From: a candidate division Zixibacteria bacterium SM23_81
GTDB taxonomy: Bacteria > SM23-81
Length of the DNA: 64,000 nucleotides
Direction of reading: 5' to 3'
Assembly (NCBI GenBank): GCA_001304015.1
Contig: LJUY01000011.1
Location: forward strand, 26,652 to 90,651
The notes beneath the pieces were generated by a model that saw nothing but the letters and a program-made list of their open reading frames with translations, made no database searches and was not told the DNA's origin. Below are positions 35,584-42,934 of this stretch, piece after piece. The first letter of the stretch is position 1; each line of letters begins with the position of its first letter. The translations under genes were made by a program, and so were the position numbers.

Positions 35584-35670
35584 ATCTCCTAACTGAACCA
35601 TGTGAAAGTTTCTTAGTGGGTCCTCGATTGAAAAAGATCCAAATTAAGAGAGCAGCGTCGAATAGGGGCT

Positions 35671-36570
35671 TTATTCGGAAACATCGCGTATAAATTTCTC
35701 CACAACCTCATCCAGAAGTCGATTGAAGGTCTCCGGATCCTCCATGTGGATGAAATGACCCCTGCCTGGCATAAGAGACACATCGAAAGTTGGGAAATAC
35801 CGCTTGTTAACTTCTACATTTGTGGGCCAGAGATCGGAGCTGATGCAATGAAGGGGAGCACTGATCTCCGCGACCGCCTGATCGAAATCCTCTTCGTACC
35901 AGCTAAACATGGCCTCCATGGCTCCCATACCCACCTCGGGAAGTGCCGATGACATATCGGCAGCCACTCGTCCCACCAGCGCCGAATCGGCCGTCGGAAG
36001 AAACATGGTGAGCACGAAGTTACGGGTAGCAGCCTCAAAATCTTCCCGCATGGCATCGAGCAGCTTATCGAGTTCCTCCCGGAGCCATCTCTGGCCCATG
36101 TCTTGAAAATTGTCCACTCCAACCAGGCCAATGACCTGCTCCGGCATGTGTCGAGCCGCTTCTAAAATCACCGGACCGCCCATGGAATGTCCTACCAGGA
36201 TGACCTGCTCCAGATCCAGCCTTTCCACCACCGACGCCACATCCCTACCAAAGGACGGGATAGTCCATCTCTCCCGATCGGTTCCCGACTTGCCATGGCC
36301 GGCCAAATCGAGGGTCACCACTCTATGTTTTTGGGAGAAGTAAGGGACCTGCGCGTCCCAGAAGCTCTGTTGACAGCACCAGCAGTGCACAAAAACCAGC
36401 GCGGGTCTGCCCGTCCCAACCACCTGGTACTGAATGGTAACCCCATCATCTGAGGCGGTCATCCCAGTGGTAGGTGACTCAGGCCCTTCCTGGCAAGAAA
36501 CAAAGATAAGGGCCACGAGTATCAAGGCCAGAGTGATTTGGAACCAGTATGAAACCTGTATTGTTTTCAT
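35671..36570 (-). CDS. Alpha/beta hydrolase lipoprotein
   Basis: A 299-residue hydrolase with a lipoprotein-type leader (LILVALIFVSCQEG). The fold is shown by FVHCWCCQQSFWDAQ, VVTLDLAGHGKSG, the nucleophile elbow VGHSMGGP and the catalytic His in PGRGHFIHMEDP. This places it in the envelope rather than the cytoplasm, probably as an esterase-like enzyme. The start overlaps the stop of the VOC-family gene by ATGA, indicating coupled translation. The open frame extends upstream into that gene and is not used. Substrate unknown. Confidence 0.9.
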   Translation of the reverse strand: MKTIQVSYWFQITLALILVALIFVSCQEGPESPTTGMTASDDGVTIQYQVVGTGRPALVFVHCWCCQQSFWDAQVPYFSQKHRVVTLDLAGHGKSGTDRERWTIPSFGRDVASVVERLDLEQVILVGHSMGGPVILEAARHMPEQVIGLVGVDNFQDMGQRWLREELDKLLDAMREDFEAATRNFVLTMFLPTADSALVGRVAADMSSALPEVGMGAMEAMFSWYEEDFDQAVAEISAPLHCISSDLWPTNVEVNKRYFPTFDVSLMPGRGHFIHMEDPETFNRLLDEVVEKFIRDVSE

Positions 36571-36935
36571 TTTGCCGACTCGTCCTCCTCCATAAGGCCG
36601 AAAGCGTTGCCCTCTGTGTCTTGGCAGGTGGTATACCAACCCACGCCAGGGATGGCCATCTTGGGCTGAAGGACCTTGCCGCCTGCGGCGGTGATTTTCT
36701 CGATGAATTCATCCACCGAGGGAATACCGATGGTATTCAGCGTGAACTCCGAGGGATCCTGGCGCTTGGCGAGCCCTCCGTTGATGCCGGGCTCACTCTG
36801 CTTTCCAGTGGTGATAAGCCAATAATCCATGGGGCCTTCCCATTTGTGGATGTGCCACCCTAACAACTCAGTGTACAACTTGATAGCCCGTTCCGGGTCT
36901 TCCACGCCGATGTCAAAATGAACCACTCGCGGCAT
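36567..36935 (-). CDS. VOC-family (glyoxalase/bleomycin-resistance-like) protein
   Basis: A 122-residue single-module VOC protein: VHFDIGVEDPERAIKLYTEL at the N-terminus with a metal-ligand His, LGWHIHKWEGPMDYWLI, and the closing TCQDTEGNAFGLMEED with the acidic metal ligand. It matches the common 'lyase' annotation of this family, whose members are small metalloenzymes or binding proteins of many functions. AGGAAGAGATGAC precedes the start. It overlaps the alpha/beta hydrolase gene by four bases. No specific reaction can be named. Confidence 0.9.
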   Translation of the reverse strand: MPRVVHFDIGVEDPERAIKLYTELLGWHIHKWEGPMDYWLITTGKQSEPGINGGLAKRQDPSEFTLNTIGIPSVDEFIEKITAAGGKVLQPKMAIPGVGWYTTCQDTEGNAFGLMEEDESAK

Positions 36936-37169
36936 GTCATCTCTTCCTTTGGGATCGAGGTTATCGTCTTCATTCTCTCGTTAAACATGCCTATGGGTGA
37001 AAAACTCCTCACTTCAGCAAGAACTTGTCACCATCTGGTCATTTCACATTGAGAATCCCACTATCATCTCAGTCCGCTCTGGAAAATGACGGAACGCTAT
37101 GCCTTCACTAACCCAGGCCATTTTCTCAGACAGCAGTCATCCAATAGCTGATACAAGAAGCCCTCTGAC

Positions 37170-37550
37170 CTAATTCAGATGCTCCTCAATCTGTCGCATC
37201 CGTTTGGAGATATCGTTGAGACGGAACTCGATAGAGTTCAGGATCCAGAACTGGAAGTGTTCCACCTTCATCTCCCGATGGATCATCCAGATAATCTTGA
37301 CGGACACCAAAAGAAGGCCCAGCTCGATGGAGAACAGCGGCGCCAAAGGGATGTCAAGGCCGAAGAGATGACGTGAGAAGTCGAGGGAGAAGAGGGTGAC
37401 GATGGCAATGACGAAAACCACATTAATCGCCCGATCGCGTTTTGCCGTGGCCTTCCCCCCGATCTGGCCCACTAGTTTGCGGACCTTCTCTTTCTCTTGC
37501 CGGAAATGCTCCAGCTCTTCCGTGAGAGCTTTGGTATCAGGTTGGCTCAT
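37170..37550 (-). CDS. Small membrane protein with coiled-coil ends, unknown
   Basis: A 126-residue protein: a charged coiled-coil-like N-terminus (KALTEELEHFRQEKEKVRKL), two hydrophobic segments around residues 44-62 and 70-90, and a C-terminal amphipathic helix (FRLNDISKRMRQIEEHLN). I do not recognise a family. The start MSQPDTKAL has GGGGGAATGGCAC upstream; an ATG six codons earlier lies within that ribosome-binding stretch. No operon partner is obvious: gaps of 234 and 85 bases flank it. Confidence 0.75.
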   Translation of the reverse strand: MSQPDTKALTEELEHFRQEKEKVRKLVGQIGGKATAKRDRAINVVFVIAIVTLFSLDFSRHLFGLDIPLAPLFSIELGLLLVSVKIIWMIHREMKVEHFQFWILNSIEFRLNDISKRMRQIEEHLN

Positions 37551-37635
37551 GTGCCATTCCCCCATCAAAAAATCTGTAAGTCTCTATCGATTCTCACTTA
37601 AAAACTAAAGATAACTCATATTTGGACAAAGGATA

Positions 37636-38223
37636 CTACTCCTTCCCCAGCTTGAATTGATATCCGATATAGAGGCCGTTGCCGTCAAAAGGCGGATTTC
37701 TTTCATTCCCTTCAATCAAATCGCTATTGGACAAGTGGTAGTGACGGATGCCGATCAATAAGTTCACATCCTCAGTGATCCTATGCGTCAAACCGGCCCC
37801 ACCCACCTCTGTGAAATTGAATTGAGTGCCGCCAGGCGGAAAGTCATCCTCCGTCACTGCAATGTCGAAGCCCGATTAAAGACACGTCGAAAACCGCCTT
37901 CTGTTAAGAAAATGCCATCTGGCAAAAGATCCGAGACCTAAAGCCTCTATTCCTAAATGCTGGCCCTTAAATCTGGTCAGATGAGATTCCAGGCCCACGG
38001 TGAGCTAATTTCGAACATCCTTGGTGATGCCCAGGTAGCCTTCAAAGACCGAGATTTCGTTTGTTGGATAGCTTTGATAATAGCTCACCCGAGAATGAAA
38101 GTATCTTGAGCCTTGCTGTACAAAAGCAGTGAGAATTCTCTTTTCATCAGCCGCTGACAGGGGCGAATTGGATGTGACCATCATCACGAGGACTAGAAAA
38201 GTATGTGTGAATATTCTTCTCAT
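37636..38223 (-). pseudogene. PagL-like lipid A deacylase, broken by two in-frame stops
   Basis: One continuous frame of 196 codons encodes a signal peptide (MRRIFTHTFLVLVMMVTSNS) and then acyloxyacyl-hydrolase (PagL) family sequence: EGYLGITKDVRN, a middle part GIEALGLGSFARWHFL and the family signature GGTQFNFTEVGGAGLTHRI with the catalytic His-Ser pair in RHYHLSNSD. It is interrupted by TAG at 38005-38007 and TAA at 37876-37878 without any frameshift. Sequence beyond the stops is well conserved, so inactivation looks recent, or the stops are errors or read through. PagL acts in the outer membrane to remove a 3-O acyl chain from lipid A. Confidence 0.82.
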
Positions 38224-38311
38224 TGAAGTGCCACATGAGGACGCAGCCCATCAACTGACTAAGGATTGATACCAAACATCAAATGCGTCTGTAAACGGCT
38301 TTGCCTTAAAA

Positions 38312-39238
38312 TTAACCGACAGCGAACTCTTTTATGTTGAGCTTTTTCAAGTCGATCTCGCCCACTCCCAGCTCATAAGCATATTGAATGTGACTTATGT
38401 TCTCCGGAGCTCTATTGAAAAGTGTCGTGGCATAGGCATCCACAGCCACCGGGTCTGTTCCGGCGATGACCATTTTGTCATCTCTGGTTTGCCCGGGGCC
38501 GTTAGGACCATTGGTCAGCAGTATCCTATTCGCATCCATAACGATGAGGTCGGGCTTTGCCACAGTGCTCAAATCCGCAATGGCCTGATGAAGCCCATTT
38601 TGATGAAAATAGACTCGATTCCAGTTGATGCCCATCAGGTTTTTCATGCTAAGAGTTACGTCTGTAGCACTGTGGTGTTTGGCGATGGGAATATTAATGA
38701 ACACATCCGCATCCAACAGATCGCCAATGATCTCCACATTCTCTAATAATCTTCCTCGAAACACATCCACAGGCCGATAAAGGTCTCGCGAGATGGCAGC
38801 CAACACCCGGGCTCCGGCCCTGGACGCGGCATCTCCGATGCCGTCACGCTGGAAATTTCTTTCCGCATCGTGACTCAGAACTACCACATCGCTGGCGCCA
38901 GCTCTAAAGCACATCTTGACCACTGTCTCCACCACATCGGGATTCGTGGTGGATGCCACCTCGGAGCGATTCGCAGTAGCAGGATTTGGCTTGATAGCCA
39001 CCTTATCACCTTTCTTAACGAATTTCTCAATGCCTCCCAGAGCCTGAATGGCCCTCATGGTGTTGCTGGCCGGATCCCCTCCTTTGGCAATGGCTAAATA
39101 AAGAGGACCGGTGATCACCGACCCTACCGCCGCCATCAAGACTTTCGGGGTTGATATGATGCCCAGACCCGCAGCGGCAATGCCCGCACCGGCTCCTCGA
39201 ATTAGGAAATCTCTCCGTGATAGTTTCTCCCTATTCAT
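38312..39238 (-). CDS. Tat-exported DUF362 protein
   Basis: A 308-residue protein with a twin-arginine leader (LSRRDFLIRGAGAGIAAAGLG) and a DUF362 domain: KVAIKPNPATANRSEVASTTNPDVV, VINIPIAKHHS-like INIPIAKHHSATDVTLSMKN and GTDPVAVDAYAT. DUF362 proteins are often partnered with Fe-S proteins, but no ferredoxin domain or Cys cluster is fused here. The start MNREKLSRRDF follows AGGAGAGTGGTT; a GTG two codons earlier is inside that sequence. The TPR gene lies 35 bases upstream and could be co-transcribed. Biochemical role is not known. Confidence 0.9.
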   Translation of the reverse strand: MNREKLSRRDFLIRGAGAGIAAAGLGIISTPKVLMAAVGSVITGPLYLAIAKGGDPASNTMRAIQALGGIEKFVKKGDKVAIKPNPATANRSEVASTTNPDVVETVVKMCFRAGASDVVVLSHDAERNFQRDGIGDAASRAGARVLAAISRDLYRPVDVFRGRLLENVEIIGDLLDADVFINIPIAKHHSATDVTLSMKNLMGINWNRVYFHQNGLHQAIADLSTVAKPDLIVMDANRILLTNGPNGPGQTRDDKMVIAGTDPVAVDAYATTLFNRAPENISHIQYAYELGVGEIDLKKLNIKEFAVG

Positions 39239-39273
39239 AACCACTCTCCTGTGCTTTTTAGATGATCCTCATA

Positions 39274-40788
39274 TCAGGGTGCGCTTTCGTTGGAAGAAGG
39301 GGACCTCAATTGTTCCAACTGATCATGGGCATTCTGGGATTGATAGCCATTCGGGTCGAGCTGGAGATATTTCTCTAAATGCTCCACAGCCTTATCATTC
39401 TGGCCCAGCTCTCGATAAATGGTCCCCAACATGTAATGGGGATTCGTGAAGGTAGAGTCAATGGCCAAAGATTTCTGATAGAGCTGAATGGCCGCTGTAG
39501 TATCCCCAACCAGATAGTAACCCTCGGCCAGGCTGTCATAGGAATTGGGATCGTCAGGAGCCACCACGACCAGCTGTTGAAATGCGGACACGGCCTGTTC
39601 GTATTTCTGAGCGCCAATACAGCAATAACCCAACATGTTATAGGCATCTGGTGCTTCAGGAACAATAGCTATGGCCTGCTTGTAGGCATCAATTCCGCAT
39701 TGGTAAGCTTGAGTTCGATAATAGCCTAGTCCCATCTGCTGGCATGCCCCAGCATCTTGAGGATTAACAGCCAGAGTTGCTTGAGCCTGGCAGATCCCCT
39801 GCAGGATATCCCTCAATTGACCAACGGCCACGCCGCCTAATCCATAGGGATACTCATCGCGGCTAGAGTCCAATTCTTCCCTGAGGGCGGTAGCATCACC
39901 GCTTTGGCGGTACTGAACGATATATTTTTGAAATGCAGCCGCATAGGCCATGGGCGCATCAGGTCGAGCCTCTATGACCCTATCGAATCGGGACAGAGCC
40001 TCATCATACTGTTCTGTCCGGCTGAGGCCTTGGGCTGCTTGAAAGGTGTCAAATGACGTCCAATCATACTCTAATTGATGGGTTAATAGATCAGCCTGCT
40101 GGCCCTGAACTCGTAGAGCATACGGAGAAGCCGGGTATCGCTCCACCACCAAGGCGAAATTCTCGGCGGCCGCCTTCTGGTTGCCCATGTCGAAACAGGC
40201 CTGCGCCAGTTGAAACTGATCCTCCGGGGCTGAGGGAGTGGCGGGATTCTCCGCCAGCATCTCCTGATACAGATCGATGATGCTCTGGTGATCTTGCATA
40301 TTCTGGTAGCTGGACAGGAGCCGCCTTTTAAGTTCGCCGATCCTGGCTGGGGTCACGGCGACTCCAGTATAGGCAGAGAGTTTCTTGATGGCAGGCCGAT
40401 AGACTTGGACGGCCTGAGCCCATTTTTCCTGTGCCTCATAGCATCTTCCCAGCCGGTCATAGGCGAAAATTTCCCACTCCGTTTCTGAATGGTCGGCGAG
40501 GACTCTCTGAAAGAGCTCCGCGGCCGTCTCAAAATCCTCATGGATCCTCATGTGGATATTCCCCATGGTCCACCTGACGGCCCCAGTGAGGCGATGATTT
40601 GGATTCTGTTCCACAAAGGCCTCATAGACGACCAATGCCTGGTCGAACTTTTCCTGCTGCAAGAGCTCATTACCCAGCTCGAACCTTTTAGTACCATCGG
40701 CCTGAATAAGTTGAACGGTCAGTAGGCATAGCAACAATGATAACGCTATGAGGATCCCCGCAGGTTTCCACATCACTTTTTTCACCAC
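39274..40788 (-). CDS. Exported TPR-repeat protein
   Basis: A 504-residue protein with a signal peptide (MVKKVMWKPAGILIALSLLLCL) and TPR repeats throughout, most regular in the C-terminal part: APDAYNMLGYCCIGAQKYEQA, DPNSYDSLAEGYYLVGDTT and NPHYMLGTIYRELGQNDKA. The first part contains TPR-like units resembling outer-membrane YbgF/BamD-type lipoprotein helices. The start is GTG, five bases after AGGAGG; an adjacent GTG is equivalent. Probably a periplasmic protein-interaction scaffold; no enzymatic motif. It precedes the DUF362 gene. Confidence 0.9.
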   Translation of the reverse strand: MVKKVMWKPAGILIALSLLLCLLTVQLIQADGTKRFELGNELLQQEKFDQALVVYEAFVEQNPNHRLTGAVRWTMGNIHMRIHEDFETAAELFQRVLADHSETEWEIFAYDRLGRCYEAQEKWAQAVQVYRPAIKKLSAYTGVAVTPARIGELKRRLLSSYQNMQDHQSIIDLYQEMLAENPATPSAPEDQFQLAQACFDMGNQKAAAENFALVVERYPASPYALRVQGQQADLLTHQLEYDWTSFDTFQAAQGLSRTEQYDEALSRFDRVIEARPDAPMAYAAAFQKYIVQYRQSGDATALREELDSSRDEYPYGLGGVAVGQLRDILQGICQAQATLAVNPQDAGACQQMGLGYYRTQAYQCGIDAYKQAIAIVPEAPDAYNMLGYCCIGAQKYEQAVSAFQQLVVVAPDDPNSYDSLAEGYYLVGDTTAAIQLYQKSLAIDSTFTNPHYMLGTIYRELGQNDKAVEHLEKYLQLDPNGYQSQNAHDQLEQLRSPSSNESAP

Positions 40789-40824
40789 GGTTTCCTCCTT
40801 TGCATCAGTATTCTAGTCAGATAT

Positions 40825-41235
40825 TCAAGCTTTAGGCTTCCCGCCAAGCCAGCCTGCTACGAGAATCAACCCAATCCAAAGAATATTGATCGGCTGAAAC
40901 GCATCTCCAAAAACGTGTTGTACCAGAATCCCCAAAAGGACAACGAGAATGCCGACAAAGAGACCGCTGGAGAGCTTGATCGTTTGAGATTCTCTTCTCA
41001 CCCACCTGGCGCCAAAGAATGTCAAAAGAATTTCTAAAATAGGCGTCAGGATCGAGCTTATCCATTGAGCAAATTGCCCGATACGCGCCTGATTGGGGGC
41101 ACCCCTGACTTGAAATGCCAGGTAAAAGGCGTATCCGGTCACCACCAGAGTGACCGCCAATGTGCTCACGAGAACGATGACCACAGCTGCGATAAGAATT
41201 CTGCCCAGCGGTAACTTCGAGAATTCACCCTTCAT
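40825..41235 (-). CDS. Four-helix membrane protein, unknown
   Basis: A 136-residue protein with about four hydrophobic segments (LILIAAVVIVLVSTLAVTLV-like at residues 12-36, then near 58-75, 88-104 and 115-131). No family recognised. The start MKGEFSKLPL is preceded by CAGGAGATACTCAC, a good ribosome-binding site, and the ORF is compact between the TPR and GNAT genes, which supports it as a real gene. The TPR gene begins 36 bases downstream of its stop and may share a transcript. Confidence 0.78.
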   Translation of the reverse strand: MKGEFSKLPLGRILIAAVVIVLVSTLAVTLVVTGYAFYLAFQVRGAPNQARIGQFAQWISSILTPILEILLTFFGARWVRRESQTIKLSSGLFVGILVVLLGILVQHVFGDAFQPINILWIGLILVAGWLGGKPKA

Positions 41236-41265
41236 GTGAGTATCTCCTGCAGAGCTGATCCCTCG

Positions 41266-41760
41266 TTAAATGCCGGTCACCTTGCTGCGGCGCTCCATGA
41301 GAATGACATCCCGCCAAACGCCTCCCATTTGACCTATGCGCTCCTTATATCCTACTTCTCGAAACCCAAAAGATTTGTGAAGTGCAATGCTGGCTACATT
41401 CTCGGGAAAGATGCTCGCATCTAATGTCCAGATGCCCCTGTGCTCCGATTCTTCAATGAGCGCGCTCAGCAGAGCTTTTCCTATACTCTTACCTCTCTCT
41501 GAGGCCTTCACGTATAAGCTCACTTCGGCAACGCCTGCGTAAACACATCTAGTCGAAACCAGGCTGAGGGCAGCCCAACCAACTATTTGATTATCGGATC
41601 TGGCCACGAGCCTGCAATTGGGAAGGTGAATCTTGTCCCATTGCTCCCAGTCGGGCAGCTCTATCTCAAATGTGGCGTTACCTGAAGCAATACCCTCGCG
41701 GTATATAAATTGAACCGCTGGCCAGTCCTGCTGTGTCATCCGATCCACGACGAATTGCAT
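41266..41760 (-). CDS. GNAT acetyltransferase, phosphinothricin-acetyltransferase-like
   Basis: A 164-residue N-acetyltransferase with the layout of the Pat/MddA group: IYREGIASGNATFE near the N-terminus, WAALSLVSTRCVYAGVAEVSLYV, the acetyl-CoA loop SERGKSIGKALLSALIEES and IALHKSFGFREVGYKERIG. Family members acetylate small amines such as methionine sulfone or phosphinothricin. Ribosome-binding sequence is weak for MQFVVDRM; a TTG seven codons upstream is the alternative. The SnoaL-like gene ends 25 bases upstream. Confidence 0.9.
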   Translation of the reverse strand: MQFVVDRMTQQDWPAVQFIYREGIASGNATFEIELPDWEQWDKIHLPNCRLVARSDNQIVGWAALSLVSTRCVYAGVAEVSLYVKASERGKSIGKALLSALIEESEHRGIWTLDASIFPENVASIALHKSFGFREVGYKERIGQMGGVWRDVILMERRSKVTGI

Positions 41761-41785
41761 ATCGGATCCATCCGCCCTCAATCAT

Positions 41786-42163
41786 TCACGGCAATGCTGG
41801 CCGAGGATCGAAATAAAGGGTCTCCCGACTGATTTTACCATCTCTGAGTTTTATAAGGGAGGCTCCCCTGACAGAATACTCAACGCCTGAGCTGGGTTTC
41901 GTCCCAGACCAAACCCACTCCCCAGCCCCCTTATCTTCACAGGCGAAGAAAAGGACGTTTGAAAACTGCACATTGGGGAGAGAAAAGAGGCGCTGAAAAT
42001 AGGGCCTCAGCTCCTCTTTGTTGGTGACGGTCTCGTTGGATGGAATGCCCTCGAATACAAACTCATCAGCATAGCAGGACACCAAAGTTTCTGTATCGAG
42101 AGATTCAAGAGCGGTTTTAATCATTTGAAGGACATCTGCTTTTGCAGTTTTATTGTCCACCAC
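41786..42163 (-). CDS. SnoaL/NTF2-like protein
   Basis: A 125-residue NTF2-like fold protein: VLQMIKTALESLDTETLVSCYADEFVFEG, KEELRPYFQRLFSLPNVQF, FACEDKGAGEWVWSGT and KISRETLYFDP. These are typical of ester-cyclase/SnoaL-type polyketide-cyclase-like proteins of unknown specific function. The start is GTG at 42163, six bases after GAGGAG. A longer open frame upstream overlaps the neighbouring O-methyltransferase and is rejected. Confidence 0.88.
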   Translation of the reverse strand: MVDNKTAKADVLQMIKTALESLDTETLVSCYADEFVFEGIPSNETVTNKEELRPYFQRLFSLPNVQFSNVLFFACEDKGAGEWVWSGTKPSSGVEYSVRGASLIKLRDGKISRETLYFDPRPALP

Positions 42164-42236
42164 AGGATTCTCCTCTCTGCGTGATGTCCCCACACGACGT
42201 TCAACCAGGGGTCTCATGAGAGCGCTCGATGGTGAG

Positions 42237-42827
42237 TCAAATCTTCCTGCAGACCAACTCACCCTTCCCAATAGGCACGATCAGGGAATCAACTCTTTTA
42301 TCGCCCAAAGCCCTGTCGAGAAAAGGTTTCAAGGGGTCCTGGTGACTGATGGCATTGTCAGCGACCAACAGTCCTCCACTGACCATATTGGGAATGAGCG
42401 CTTCATAGCACTCAAGATATTGGTTCTTTTCGGCATCCAGGAAGCAGAAGGATACATCGGTGTAGTTCTGCAAATACTCCCGAGCATCTCCTAACACAAG
42501 GTCTACTACATCTTCGACCCGCGCGCTTCTGAAAGTCTCCCTGGCTAAGCGCACCTTCTCCTCGAGCACCTCGAACGTCGTCAACCGCCTCCCAAGTTCC
42601 CGACAGGCCAGAGCCAGCCAGAGAGTGGAATAACCTGCACTGGTGCCAATCTCCAGGTATGTTCCTGGTGGAGCACTTGCAGCCACAAGGACCAGGAACT
42701 TGCCAGTCTCCGGAGGTATTTGACGAAGCCTCTGGAGAAGAGAAGAGCCGTCTTGCCGATCCTGCGCATCAAGTTGTTCTAAATAGCGCATCCGCTCCAG
42801 GATTTCACGAGGCACTGTGTGAAGCAA
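42237..42827 (-). CDS. O-methyltransferase
   Basis: A 196-residue class I SAM-dependent methyltransferase of the family-3 type: [20 protein letters not shown] for SAM binding, [37 protein letters not shown] and [12 protein letters not shown]. It is related to, but clearly different from, the enzyme at 31.4 kb. The start appears to be TTG (MLHTVPREI) with AAAGGG thirteen bases upstream, which is not strong. It is grouped with the SnoaL-like and GNAT genes in the same direction. Substrate unknown. Confidence 0.9.
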   Translation of the reverse strand: MLHTVPREILERMRYLEQLDAQDRQDGSSLLQRLRQIPPETGKFLVLVAASAPPGTYLEIGTSAGYSTLWLALACRELGRRLTTFEVLEEKVRLARETFRSARVEDVVDLVLGDAREYLQNYTDVSFCFLDAEKNQYLECYEALIPNMVSGGLLVADNAISHQDPLKPFLDRALGDKRVDSLIVPIGKGELVCRKI

Positions 42828-42934
42828 TTCGCCATTACCCTTTCTTTATAAGCTCAACGATTGCCCTCGCCAGTGATGTTTCGTCTCCAATTCAAGTGAA
42901 GCTGGCGCCAATCTCACGAATCCGTTTTTTGCCA

